A DNA stretch of 64,000 bases from Deltaproteobacteria bacterium (GTDB lineage Bacteria; Myxococcota_A; UBA796; SXON01), in NCBI GenBank assembly GCA_947486185.1, contig CANKTH010000005.1, forward strand, positions 33,506 to 97,505, in the 5' to 3' direction. The translations under genes and the position numbers were made by a program. Shown here one piece after another: positions 48,188 to 56,329 of the stretch. The notes under the pieces were generated by a model. The model had not been told where the DNA came from, did not search any database, and worked only from the letters and a program-made list of their open reading frames with translations. Numbering within the stretch: position 1 is the first letter of the stretch; the number at the start of each line of letters is the position of its first letter.

Positions 48188-49008
48188 GGCTGGATGACGA
48201 CCATCGTGGTGAGGATGGGCAACCGAGCGTCCCCGGTCAGGGAGGTCCCATCGGACCCGACGGTGAGCGTCCCCGCCAACAACCAACTGTAGTCGGTGGG
48301 GAGCGACATCGCGTAGACCTCCACCGAGGTTCCCGCCGCGAGGCCCCAGAGGTTGTCGAGGCGTACCGCCACTCCGGCTTCGGAATCGGCCTCAAATGGC
48401 CCGAAGTACCAGTTTCCGAGCACCGTTCCTGGCAGCTCGATCGGCATCCCCATCCCGTCGGGGACCCGCGCTGCCGTGAAGGTGTCGCCCAGCTCGGTCA
48501 ACGGCGCCGGCTCCAGGATGTCGGCGCCAACGGTCAGGTAGACGCCTGCGGCCACTTCGGTCTCGGTGGCGGTGGCCGGGAGGGGCGAGGACTTGTCGGG
48601 CTCCAGCATCACGGCGTCGAGGTCACGTTCCTCCTCGTCGGCGAGCGTCAGCAGCACCATTTGGGTCATCAGCCCGGAGTCGCTGTCGGGGACGACGTAG
48701 AAAGCCGCTTCCCATGGAGATAAGGGCGCAATGTTATAGTTGCCCGAGGCGTCGGTGTCCGTGAAGGCGCACTGGATACGGCAGACGTTGACGCGGGCCC
48801 CCGAGACCGGCGTCCCGTCGACCGTCGTGACGGTGCCGCTCACGCTCGCGGTGGCGGGCGGTGTGGTGGTCGTGGTCTCCGTCGCCGTGTCGTCGGTAGG
48901 CGGCGTGGTCTCCGACTCGGTGGACGGCGTGGTTCCGCCGGTTGTGGAGCTGTCTCCCCCCTTGTCGCTGCACGCCCCCAAAACGATCATCAGTCCGAAA
49001 AGCCGCAT
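48184..49008 (-). CDS. Lipoprotein with a carboxypeptidase-regulatory-like domain
   Basis: This 274-residue lipoprotein has a lipobox LGAC. A long Ser/Thr/Pro/Glu-rich linker (about 20-55) leads into a beta-sandwich resembling the carboxypeptidase regulatory-like fold (SVSGTVTTVDGTPVSGARV, CAFTDTDASGNYNI). A second beta domain follows. The start is ATG at 49008 after a GGAGGTGAGG; the GTG further up is weaker. It is coupled to the small barrel-like gene downstream. The pair may form an envelope module of unknown role. Confidence 0.8.
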   Translation of the reverse strand: MRLFGLMIVLGACSDKGGDSSTTGGTTPSTESETTPPTDDTATETTTTTPPATASVSGTVTTVDGTPVSGARVNVCRIQCAFTDTDASGNYNIAPLSPWEAAFYVVPDSDSGLMTQMVLLTLADEEERDLDAVMLEPDKSSPLPATATETEVAAGVYLTVGADILEPAPLTELGDTFTAARVPDGMGMPIELPGTVLGNWYFGPFEADSEAGVAVRLDNLWGLAAGTSVEVYAMSLPTDYSWLLAGTLTVGSDGTSLTGDARLPILTTMVVIQP

Positions 49009-49129
49009 CCTCACCTCCGGCCGCACAGTACCTCAAAATTGACGACGCACCAAGCGCCGCAGGCTCGTGCGCGGGCGACACGTTAGAGGCCGCCGCCATG
49101 CGACCTTGCCTCCCTCCCCGGTGCCGCCG

Positions 49130-50350
49130 ATGATCCGCTGGTGGCCCTACGCTCTCGCGGTTGTCGCGTCTTTTCCTGGGATATACCAGATTTTCTTGGG
49201 TAACCATGACGGGTACGCCCTGACGGCGGGGCTCGCCGGCCTGGGCATCCTCGCTGCCGCGTTTTTGTTGTCGTGGGCCTGTGAGGTGGCTGAGCAGGAC
49301 ATCCCCCAGGCGTTGGCGGTGAGTGTGCTGGCGCTCGTGGCGGTGCTCCCCGAGTACGCGGTGGACGCCACCTTCGCCTGGAAAGCGGCTTCGGATCCGG
49401 ATCAGGCGGCGTACGCGATCGCCAACATGACGGGCGGCAACCGACTGCTCCTTGGCATCGGCTGGCCGATCCTCATCCTGTTGTCGCGCATACACCTGCG
49501 ACGGAATGAGATCGTGCTCTCCCGCGACACCGGCGCGGACATCGCGGTGCTGCTGCTCGCGACGGCCTACGCGATGGTTCCTATCGCGCGTGGTTCGCTC
49601 AATCTCTGGGATACGGCGGTTTATCTCACCTTGTACGTGTCTTACCTCGTGGCGGCCTCCCGCGGCGAGGAGCATGAGGGGGAGCCGGTGGGGCCGGCCG
49701 CGTTGTTGGCGGCGCAGCCAGCGCGCATTCGTCGGGCGGCAGTGCTCGGTATGCTGCTGTTCGCCGCTTCGGTGATCTTTGTTTGCGCCGAACCTTTTGC
49801 GCATGCCCTGGTTGAAAGCGGGAAGATCATGGGTGTTGACGAGTTCGTGCTCGTCCAATGGGTGGCGCCGCTCGCAAGTGAGTCGCCTGAGTTCGTGGTC
49901 GCCGCGCTCATGGTGTGGCGGGGTGCCAGCGATTCTGGCCTTCGAACGCTCGTTTCAAGCAATGTGAATCAGTGGACGCTTTTGGTAGGCACGCTCTCCG
50001 TGGTTTTTTCAGTTGCGCTGGGTCAACCGGGATCGCTGCCGATGGACGGCCGACAAACGACAGAAATGCTGCTCACCGCGGCGCAGTGCCTTTTTGGCAT
50101 CGCCGTGATTTCGGACTTGTCCTTGTCGGTGTGGCAGGGCGTGGTGCTCCTCGTACTCTTCTTGATCTCCTCTATCTTTACCGAGGCCCATTTCGCCGTC
50201 GGGGTGATCTACCTCGTCCTGTTCGTGGGCATCATGGTGGTCGACCGCCGGAGCCGCCAGGGTATCGGCCGCTCCTTCGCGACCTATTTCCGTCTTCTGC
50301 TCAACCGTAAGTCGTCGGAATCCGACGCCGCAGGCGGATCCGGACACTGA
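49130..50350 (+). CDS. Calcium/sodium:cation exchanger-family transporter
   Basis: This 406-residue membrane protein has about eleven helices and two alpha-repeats. Alpha-1 is VLPEYAVDATFAWKAASD, then NMTGGNRLLLGIG; alpha-2 is SESPEFVVAALMVWRG, then SSNVNQWTLLVGTL. The acidic and Ser/Asn residues in these repeats bind Ca2+ and Na+. A hydrophilic loop with EHEGEP separates the halves. The start ATG at 49130 gives a plausible N-terminal helix; the upstream GTG region is not hydrophobic. It is divergent from the lipoprotein gene across 121 bases. Confidence 0.9.
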   Translation: MIRWWPYALAVVASFPGIYQIFLGNHDGYALTAGLAGLGILAAAFLLSWACEVAEQDIPQALAVSVLALVAVLPEYAVDATFAWKAASDPDQAAYAIANMTGGNRLLLGIGWPILILLSRIHLRRNEIVLSRDTGADIAVLLLATAYAMVPIARGSLNLWDTAVYLTLYVSYLVAASRGEEHEGEPVGPAALLAAQPARIRRAAVLGMLLFAASVIFVCAEPFAHALVESGKIMGVDEFVLVQWVAPLASESPEFVVAALMVWRGASDSGLRTLVSSNVNQWTLLVGTLSVVFSVALGQPGSLPMDGRQTTEMLLTAAQCLFGIAVISDLSLSVWQGVVLLVLFLISSIFTEAHFAVGVIYLVLFVGIMVVDRRSRQGIGRSFATYFRLLLNRKSSESDAAGGSGH

Positions 50351-50412
50351 AGCTCCCGGTCGCAGAAGCCCTGTGGCGCTCGCGGGCGGAACGTGGAGTT
50401 GGCTCTGCCTTC

Positions 50413-50714
50413 TCAGAAGTAGAGCGCTCGTAGCTCGTCGCACGTCAGGCCGCGCAGCTCGGCCAGGGCGTCGTCACAGGCCTCCTCGGAGGCGTTGATC
50501 TGCCGCACCTCGAGGTCGACCCGCAGCTCCGACCAGTCGTCCTGGCAGCTCGTGACAAACTGCCTCTGCCGGGTCGCGCCGAAAAAGTCCCAGCTCGCGT
50601 CCCATTCCTCGATGCACCCCCCAAGGCGCTGCCCGACAGACTGGCAGAGCTGTGCGCAAGGATCGTCCGAGCAGCCACCGAGACAAAGGGCGAGCAGTAC
50701 CAGGATGGGCGAGA

Positions 50715-50715
<1 letters not shown>
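50413..50715 (-). CDS. Small Cys-rich lipoprotein, start unresolved
   Basis: A frame of about 100 codons encodes ILVLLALCLGGC, a strong lipobox, then a domain rich in Cys and acidic residues (CIEEW, TSCQDDWSELRV, EACDDAL). No ATG, GTG or TTG lies between the tRNA-Phe 3' end and the hydrophobic leader; only ATC (50715, 50706) and CTG (50703) are available. An in-frame ATG exists 5' of the tRNA, but that would have to be translated through the tRNA. It is on the same strand as the tRNA, just 3' of it, so the true start needs protein data. The leader and codon pattern look real. Confidence 0.5.
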
Positions 50716-50790
<75 letters not shown>

Positions 50791-50953
50791 GGTCATCTCC
50801 AGCCTCCCGCTGATGTCGCCTACCGGCGGCACGACGAAGACCGTCTCCGGAGGCGTTCTCCGAAGCCCCACCAAGCTATCGGATCCGCGTCTGGGCGTCA
50901 AGGCGCCGCGCCTGCCGGCCGGAGCCGCGCTCTACCGCGCTTGCGCCGCCTGA

Positions 50954-50986
50954 CGAGACTGAGTATGAGCTTAGACTCAATCTCAA
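50954..50986 (+). promoter_or_regulatory. Palindromic operator upstream of rubrerythrin (Fur-like?)
   Basis: Within this stretch, GAGTATGAGCTTAGACTC (50961-50978) is an imperfect 18-base palindrome (seven of nine pairs match) and is followed by a related ATCTCA. It ends about 20 bases before the rubrerythrin start and covers the likely promoter/operator area. The GAGNNT...ACTC pattern is like TGAGA/TCTCA-type Fur or PerR boxes, which would suit a peroxide-detoxifying gene. The regulator identity is inference. Confidence 0.4.
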
Positions 50987-50997
50987 CAGGAGTTTTC

Positions 50998-51414
<417 letters not shown>

Positions 51415-51467
51415 GCCGCACGTTCACGCGCGCCGCGCTAGATGACCGCGGCGGGGGCGTGAGCGAT

Positions 51468-51502
51468 GCCCCGTTACGGTATCGTAGCGGGGCGCTTTTT
51501 TT
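51468..51502 (+). terminator. Rho-independent terminator after rubrerythrin
   Basis: A 10-pair stem (GCCCCGTTAC with GTAGCGGGGC, one G-T pair) closes a 6-base loop and is followed by GC and seven T residues. This is the clearest terminator in the window. It lies between rubrerythrin and the downstream oxidoreductase, so the two are separated or partly attenuated. Confidence 0.9.
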
Positions 51503-51525
51503 GCCCGACGGCCGGAGTGCGTGCG

Positions 51526-52899
51526 ATGTCGACCCACAAGATCCCCGGCCCGCGGGAGCCCGAGTACTGGAGCCGTGAGGCGTTGGTCGCGGAAGAGAAG
51601 CGTGTCTTCGAGATCTGCAACGGTTGCCGGCTCTGTTTCAAGCTCTGCCCCTCGTTCCCGGAGCTGTTCAACGGTGTCGATGCGCTCGACCGATCCGCGC
51701 CTGTCGAGCTGCGGTCGGAGCTGCGGTCCGAGGAGGAAGCCGTCGCGGCGCTGATGGGTCAGACGCGTGAAGATATCCGCGGCCAAGCCGAGGCATTGGA
51801 GCGGCTGCCCCTCGACGTCCACCAACGCGTGGTCGACCTGTGCTACCAGTGTAAACTCTGCGATCCGATCTGCCCCTACGTCCCGCCCCATGAGTTCGCG
51901 GTGGACTTTCCGCGGTTGATGTTGCGCCACAAGGCGATCGACGCAAAGGAGCACGGTGTCAAGCTCCAGGATCGGGTGTTGGGCGATCCCGATCTGGTTG
52001 GCCGGGTCGGCACGCTGGTGCCCGCCATCGCCAATTTCGGGACGGAGCTCAAGGTCAATCGGGTGATGATGGAGGCGACGGTGGGTATCCACCGTGACCG
52101 TCAGCTACCCAAGTTTGCGGACGAGACTTTTTTGTCGTGGTTCAACAAGCGGCATCCGAATCCGCCCGATCCCGCGAAGGTGGAGGGCTTGAAGGTTGTT
52201 CTGTTCTACACGTGCTCGGTCCAATGGAACGAGCCCCAGGTGGGCCGGGCCGCGGTCGAGGTGTTGGAGCATTCCGGCATCACCGTCTTCGCGCCGGAGT
52301 TTCGTTGCTGCGGGATGCCGGCGTTAGACGGTGGAGATGTGCCGCGCGCCACCTCGTGGGCCGAACACAACGTCAAGATCCTCGAGCCCTATGTGGCGGC
52401 GGGCTGCGACGTTGTATCCCCCGGGCCGACCTGCTCTTACATGATCAAGAAGGAGTGGAATGACTACCTCGGTAGTCCCGCCGCGGAGGTCGTGTCGAAA
52501 CGCGCTTACGACCTGATGGAGTACCTGTTCAAGCTGCGAAAGGAGCAGAAGTTGAAAGAGGACTACACCACCGAGGTCGGCGAGATCGGCTACCACCTCC
52601 CGTGCCACCTCAAGGTGCAGAAAATCGGCTTTAGAAGCAGGGATATGCTGAAGAAGCTGCCGGGGGCCAAGGTGAAGCTGGTCGATCGGTGCTCCTGTAT
52701 GGACGGCACCTGGGGCATGAAGAAGGAGTATTATGCCCTATCCAAGGAAGGGGCGGCGCCGCTCCTCGAAGAGATGGGCACCGAGCCAGTGCTGGCGTCG
52801 GACTGCCTCATCGCCAAGCTCCAGATCGAAGAGGGAACGAAAAAAGCTGTGGTTCATCCCATCGAGCTGATGTGGAAAGCTTACGGAGGCAAGTCATGA
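51526..52899 (+). CDS. Fe-S oxidoreductase with CCG domains (GlpC/HdrD-like)
   Basis: This 457-residue protein has two N-terminal [4Fe-4S] ferredoxin motifs (CNGCRLCFKLCPSF and CYQCKLCDPICPYVP). CCG-type Cys-rich domains follow in the C-terminal half (FYTCSVQWNEPQVG, FRCCGMPALDGG, PTCSYM, HLPCHLKVQK, CSCMDGTW). It resembles the iron-sulfur subunits of heterodisulfide reductase and anaerobic glycerol-3-phosphate dehydrogenase. Such genes are often found beside rubrerythrin and DUF3501, so electron delivery to rubrerythrin is likely (inference). The end overlaps the DUF3501 gene by 4 bases (ATGA). Confidence 0.92.
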   Translation: MSTHKIPGPREPEYWSREALVAEEKRVFEICNGCRLCFKLCPSFPELFNGVDALDRSAPVELRSELRSEEEAVAALMGQTREDIRGQAEALERLPLDVHQRVVDLCYQCKLCDPICPYVPPHEFAVDFPRLMLRHKAIDAKEHGVKLQDRVLGDPDLVGRVGTLVPAIANFGTELKVNRVMMEATVGIHRDRQLPKFADETFLSWFNKRHPNPPDPAKVEGLKVVLFYTCSVQWNEPQVGRAAVEVLEHSGITVFAPEFRCCGMPALDGGDVPRATSWAEHNVKILEPYVAAGCDVVSPGPTCSYMIKKEWNDYLGSPAAEVVSKRAYDLMEYLFKLRKEQKLKEDYTTEVGEIGYHLPCHLKVQKIGFRSRDMLKKLPGAKVKLVDRCSCMDGTWGMKKEYYALSKEGAAPLLEEMGTEPVLASDCLIAKLQIEEGTKKAVVHPIELMWKAYGGKS

Positions 52900-53501
52900 G
52901 GCCGGTCGAGCGCGCGGACATCCTCTCCACCCCGGATTTTGTTGCGGGGAGGCGTCGTTTTGAAGCTGAGGTGCTGAGAGGGAAGGCCGTACGTCGGCTG
53001 GAGCTCGGGCCCCTCATCAGCATCTTTTTCGAGAACCGGCTCAGCGTGTGGTGGCAGGTGCAGGAGATGTGCCGGGTGGAGCGGATCGTGAGCGAAGAGG
53101 CTATCGCACACGAACTTCTCACCTACAATGAGCTTCTACCGGGCCCAACGACCTTGTCGGCTACGCTGATGGTGGAAGTGGACGAACCGGCGTCGCGGGC
53201 GGCCTGGCTACAACGTCTGGTCGGCCTTCATCAGCACGTATTCCTCGAGATCGGCGGGCAGCCGCGGGTTCCGGTCACTTTCGACGCCGCACAATTCGAG
53301 CCGACGCGGATCTCTGCGGTGCAGTTTGTGCGGGCTGAGCTGGGGCAGGTCGGTCGGCTCGCCTTCCAGGATTTCCAGAACTCGGTGGCGCTGGTCTGCG
53401 ATCACCCGGAATACCTCGTGAGAACGGCATTTTTGCCGTCCGTTCGCGGAGCGCTCGTCGAGGACATGTTGGGCGGTGGGGCGCTCCCTACGCGGCCTTG
53501 A
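52896..53501 (+). CDS. DUF3501 family protein
   Basis: This 201-residue protein starts on the ATG that overlaps the oxidoreductase stop. Recognisable DUF3501 blocks are the basic start MRPVERADIL, RRRFEAEVLRGKAVRRLELGP-type region, LISIFFENRLSVWWQVQEM and YNELLPGPTTLSATLMVE. The structure is predicted beta-alpha with no known catalytic residues. DUF3501 genes repeatedly accompany rubrerythrin and CCG-domain oxidoreductases, so it probably shares their oxidative-stress role. It ends the cluster; tRNA-Arg follows after 110 bases. Confidence 0.85.
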   Translation: MRPVERADILSTPDFVAGRRRFEAEVLRGKAVRRLELGPLISIFFENRLSVWWQVQEMCRVERIVSEEAIAHELLTYNELLPGPTTLSATLMVEVDEPASRAAWLQRLVGLHQHVFLEIGGQPRVPVTFDAAQFEPTRISAVQFVRAELGQVGRLAFQDFQNSVALVCDHPEYLVRTAFLPSVRGALVEDMLGGGALPTRP

Positions 53502-53611
53502 ACCCGGAGGCGACTCCGTGGCGGCGAGGCCGCGACACGGGGCGGTTGGCTCGGGCGTGACCGCTCATTGGGCTGGCGGCTCGGGCCCCGCGGTGTGAAG
53601 TAGCGTTGTCG

Positions 53612-53687
53612 GCTCCCGTAGCTCAGTGGATAGAGCAACAGCCTTCTAAGCTGTGGGCCGCAGGTTCGAATCCTGCCGGGGGCGCCA
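53612..53687 (+). tRNA. tRNA-Arg (anticodon TCT)
   Basis: This 76-base cloverleaf has acceptor GCTCCCG pairing with CGGGGGC (one G-T pair), discriminator G and an encoded CCA. The anticodon stem ACAGC/GCTGT encloses CTTCTAA with anticodon TCT, giving Arg (AGA/AGG codons). The T arm has TTCGAAT. AGA/AGG are rare codons in this GC-rich sequence. Confidence 0.95.
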
Positions 53688-53975
53688 CTTCCGGGCGGAG
53701 CAAGAACGTGCCGTCGGGCGTGCGTCCCGCTCGTCGCGCATCGACGGGATGTGCGCGGCCTGAAGGGCGCGCTCGGAGAGGTGCTGGACGACGGCGGCCC
53801 CGGCGTCGTCGCGGCTGAGCGGGCGGGTCGGTGCCGGGCCACAGCACGCTCGCCTCGCCTCGCTCCGCGTACCTCACGACCAGGGCCTGCCGCAGGGGCC
53901 CCAGCTGGGTGGGTTGGTCATGGTTAGTAGCAGCCGGAGGGTGGGAGGTCGCGCCTGGCGATAAAGGAACCGTTG
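53688..53975. other. Gene-free interval after tRNA-Arg
   Basis: These 288 bases hold no gene I can support. One minus-strand frame through 53700-53860 has a short protein-like stretch (for example AGAAVVQHLSERALQAAHIPSM) but has no start and no continuity, so it may be a decayed fragment. An AAGGAA at 53964-53969 is the ribosome binding site of the next gene. No repeats or attachment-site duplications of the tRNA 3' end were seen in the window. Confidence 0.45.
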
Positions 53976-54653
53976 GTGTGGAGCGTCGGGGGCACGGGCA
54001 CCGCCCTGCGTTCCTGTACGCGCCACGACGACGACGGAGTCTTCGATGCCACCAAGTGGGTGACCCTGCTGTACATGCCGGTCGTGCCCCTGCACCGAGC
54101 GCGGTATCGATTGATCGAACGGCGCTCCTCGTTCCCGGGCGGGCGTGCGCTCGTCCTCCACCGGGTAAACGACCTCGAGCTCGGGCTCGCCGGCGTGATG
54201 CGCACCTACGTCCTGGCCTGGGTCGTGGCGCCTCTCGGGCTCGTTCTCCCCACGGGGGTGCTCGGCCTTCCCGGCATTGTGGCTGGCCGTCCTGAGTTCG
54301 CCGCGGCCGGTGCGGTGCTGTCGTCGCTGTGGATGATCCCCTTCGGCCTTGGTCTTCTCCTCTGGACCCGGGGTCAGCCGTGGCCTCAAAAACCGCCCCG
54401 GGCGAGCGGGACCGCGTTTGTGCTTGAGCTCCGAAGGACCGCGCTGGGGACGGGGGCGGCAGTCGCGGGAACGTTCGTGATCCTGGGCGGGTCGTGCGGA
54501 GGCCTCCGCGTCGGCGTCGATTGGCTCAGCGGGATCAGCGCTCGCCAGGCGTTGATAGGCGGGGCAGAGAACGCGGCATTCTTCCTGGTGCTGTGCGCGA
54601 TAGTCGGGCCAGCGCTGTGGATCGCGCGGGCGTGGCGCGCGGCCCAGGGGTGA
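53976..54653 (+). CDS. Membrane protein with N-terminal soluble domain
   Basis: This 225-residue protein starts with a compact module (GGTGTALRS, FDATKWVTLLYMPVVPLHRARYRL). Its ATKW...lP.vPL pattern recurs in small bacterial membrane proteins. Four hydrophobic segments and a short basic tail follow. A GTG at 53976 with AAGGAA 7 bases upstream is the chosen start; a TTG one codon earlier is an alternative. The function is unknown. It lies upstream of the radical SAM cluster but is separated by 490 bases, so a link is not certain. Confidence 0.7.
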   Translation: MWSVGGTGTALRSCTRHDDDGVFDATKWVTLLYMPVVPLHRARYRLIERRSSFPGGRALVLHRVNDLELGLAGVMRTYVLAWVVAPLGLVLPTGVLGLPGIVAGRPEFAAAGAVLSSLWMIPFGLGLLLWTRGQPWPQKPPRASGTAFVLELRRTALGTGAAVAGTFVILGGSCGGLRVGVDWLSGISARQALIGGAENAAFFLVLCAIVGPALWIARAWRAAQG

Positions 54654-54736
54654 CGCCCAACATTCTTGCGCCGGGAGCACTTGCGTTTCGCTCGCGCTGT
54701 GTACGAAGATCCGGCAGGAGTGCTTGACCAGCCGGA

Positions 54737-54952
54737 GTGGACTTCGTGTCACTTCGGTGCGACGCCAGCTCTTTGGTGGCGTTGGTGGGCTCGTCAATGT
54801 ACTCCGGTGGAGGCGCGGACCGGCGAGAGGACCGGGCCTTGATCGACGGCTGTTACGCCGAGGTGTTGCTTCCCGCCGCCGATGGCGCGATCCAGATGTT
54901 TGGATTGGGGTTGGGCGTGCTGGTGTGGTTGGTGTACAAACCGGTGGTCTAA
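54737..54952 (+). CDS. Small hypothetical protein with C-terminal hydrophobic helix
   Basis: This 71-residue frame starts with GTG and has G/C-biased third codon positions like real genes here. Its end, MFGLGLGVLVWLVYKPVV, is a membrane-like helix. No ribosome binding site of good quality precedes it. I do not recognise the family. It lies before the Tat-protein gene that opens the radical SAM cluster, with a 192-base gap, and could be unrelated. Confidence 0.4.
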   Translation: MDFVSLRCDASSLVALVGSSMYSGGGADRREDRALIDGCYAEVLLPAADGAIQMFGLGLGVLVWLVYKPVV

Positions 54953-55144
54953 GCCGAGATCCGACCGGGCCGCAGCTGAGTCCGCCCAGCCGTCCCGGGC
55001 CGCGGCGGTGCCCGCCCACCGTTCCGCGCCGGCGGCCGGTACCGGCGTGCGCGTTGTTGCACCCCCGATCGTCGCTTTCCCCCGGGCCGCGCGACAACGG
55101 GGGCGACCCACGGTAGTATGATGGCGCTAGCATCCGGGAGCCCG

Positions 55145-55672
55145 ATGGACAGCCGCCGACTCTTCCTTCAGACCGCCGTTTTTGGCCTTGTTGCCACCCG
55201 CGTGGGCGCCGCCCGGGCGGCCGATCGCTCCGTCGCGCCCGTCACTGCGCTCAACGGCGACGCGGCGCCCTGGTGGTTGTTCGCCCCGCTCGCCCCCGGT
55301 AGCGAACTTGGTCTCAACTGGCGTATCGCCCGCGTTTTTCCGGCGCAGGATGGCGCGGTGACGGTCAACCTTCTGCGTGAGGATGGCCGGGTGGCCCGGG
55401 TCGATGTGTGTTTACGCGAGTCGGTGGCCCGGGGGCCTGCGGCTACGGAATTCCTTGATTTCATCGTGATGGACGGCGGCGACGGCCAGGACGCGCTGGA
55501 TGAGGATCTCGGGCGCGCCGTCCGGCGGCTCGCGGCTTTTGTGGCAGAGAACGAGCGGTTGGGCGCCGAGAGGCTCGCGGTGCTCGAGCCCCACCAGGAT
55601 CGGGTCTGGCGGCACCCGGAAGCGCTCGCCGTCGCCTCGCGTCAGCTCACCCCGGGGCGGAGCCCCGGATGA
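55145..55672 (+). CDS. Tat-exported protein at the head of the Hxs-like locus
   Basis: This 175-residue protein has a twin-arginine signal: SRRLFLQ, a hydrophobic stretch and an Ala-x-Ala cleavage site (GAARAA). The mature part (about 145 residues) includes PWWLFAPLAPGSELGLNW and a beta-alpha domain with FIVMDGGDGQDALDEDLGR. I do not recognise the family. It overlaps the HxsD-like gene by 4 bases (ATGA), so it belongs to the operon. Tat export means the folded protein reaches the periplasm; it may be the acceptor of, or partner for, the modified peptide (inference). The ATG at 55145 follows CCGGGAG; an earlier ATG pair at 55118 lacks one. Confidence 0.8.
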   Translation: MDSRRLFLQTAVFGLVATRVGAARAADRSVAPVTALNGDAAPWWLFAPLAPGSELGLNWRIARVFPAQDGAVTVNLLREDGRVARVDVCLRESVARGPAATEFLDFIVMDGGDGQDALDEDLGRAVRRLAAFVAENERLGAERLAVLEPHQDRVWRHPEALAVASRQLTPGRSPG

Positions 55673-56109
55673 GCGACGAACCACTGATTCCCAACGGCCT
55701 CAGCACTGAGCTTGGCGCGCGGAGCATTCGTTTCGAGGTCGGTGAGGACATCTACCCGCTCGACGTGATTCAGGGTGCTGCCTACCTTTTTGTCGATCGT
55801 GCCTATCTGTTCCTCGACCGACCCCGAGACGGACGCGTGACCGTCGTGCTCAAGACCCGGGGCCCAACCGATCCAGAGGCGCTCGAGGCGTTGGCCGGAG
55901 AGTTCGCCAACGAGCTCCTGAATCAGGCGCTCCGGAAGAACATCGGTGAGAGCAACGCGCGAATCCGTGAGTTTGTGATGGCCCGCGCTTTTTTTGCGGC
56001 GGATGGCCCGTCCACCATCGACCGGCTCCTTGCGCAACTCGACGAGGAGGAGCTTGCCGAGGCGCCGCTGGACATCGCGGTGCCCTGGCAGGAGCCGCGG
56101 AATGGCTGA
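55669..56109 (+). CDS. hxsD: HxsD-like RiPP accessory protein
   Basis: This 146-residue protein matches the His-Xaa-Ser system protein HxsD pattern. A strand IRFEVGEDIYPLDVIQGAA is followed by YLFVDRAYLFLDR, a beta strand, and a helix FANELLNQALRKNIGESNARIREFVMARAFF. The last helix corresponds to the family's LLNDYxLRE-type block. HxsD proteins accompany HxsB/HxsC radical SAM maturases; a peptide-recognition role is likely but unproven. It overlaps its Tat-protein neighbour by 4 bases and the next gene by 8 bases. The C-terminal ~50 residues (EELAEAPLDI) extend beyond usual HxsD length. Confidence 0.8.
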   Translation: MSDEPLIPNGLSTELGARSIRFEVGEDIYPLDVIQGAAYLFVDRAYLFLDRPRDGRVTVVLKTRGPTDPEALEALAGEFANELLNQALRKNIGESNARIREFVMARAFFAADGPSTIDRLLAQLDEEELAEAPLDIAVPWQEPRNG

Positions 56110-56329
56110 TTTGGAGCTTCGTTTTCATCGCAGCCTCTATCCGACGGCTTCGGTGCGGAGCGCGGCAGCGCGTTTTGCGCACCTCGGAGCACTGAACGTC
56201 GAGGAGGCCGAGGCGGATGTGCTCGTTCGGTTGACCGGGCTGCCTGAGCGGCACCACGAACGTGTGGCGGATGAGCTGCGGAATCACGCGCTTTTCCAGG
56301 TGGTGGTGGACGCGAGGGCATCATGCTGA
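56102..56329 (+). CDS. Second, short HxsD-like protein
   Basis: This 75-residue protein reads MADLELRFHRSLYPTASV, then an A/R-rich helix (RSAAARFAHLGA), a strand, and a closing helix VADELRNHALFQVVVDARA. The order F-x-LYP...AA.RF...ADVLVRL...ELxNxAL matches the core of the HxsD-like gene just upstream (FEVG.IYP...AAYLF...ELLNQAL), so it looks like a shortened paralogue. It starts at an ATG overlapping that gene by 8 bases and overlaps HxsB by 7 bases, so it is tightly coupled. The usual system has one HxsD. Confidence 0.65.
   Translation: MADLELRFHRSLYPTASVRSAAARFAHLGALNVEEAEADVLVRLTGLPERHHERVADELRNHALFQVVVDARASC

Noticed and set aside
53623..53877. 84-codon minus-strand frame through tRNA-Arg
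   Set aside because: Read-through of the tRNA and a GC-rich spacer, with no support for coding.
53874..55133. 419-residue minus-strand frame spanning two plus-strand genes
   Set aside because: Its composition is Arg/Pro/Gly-rich and it covers a membrane protein with a clear pattern.
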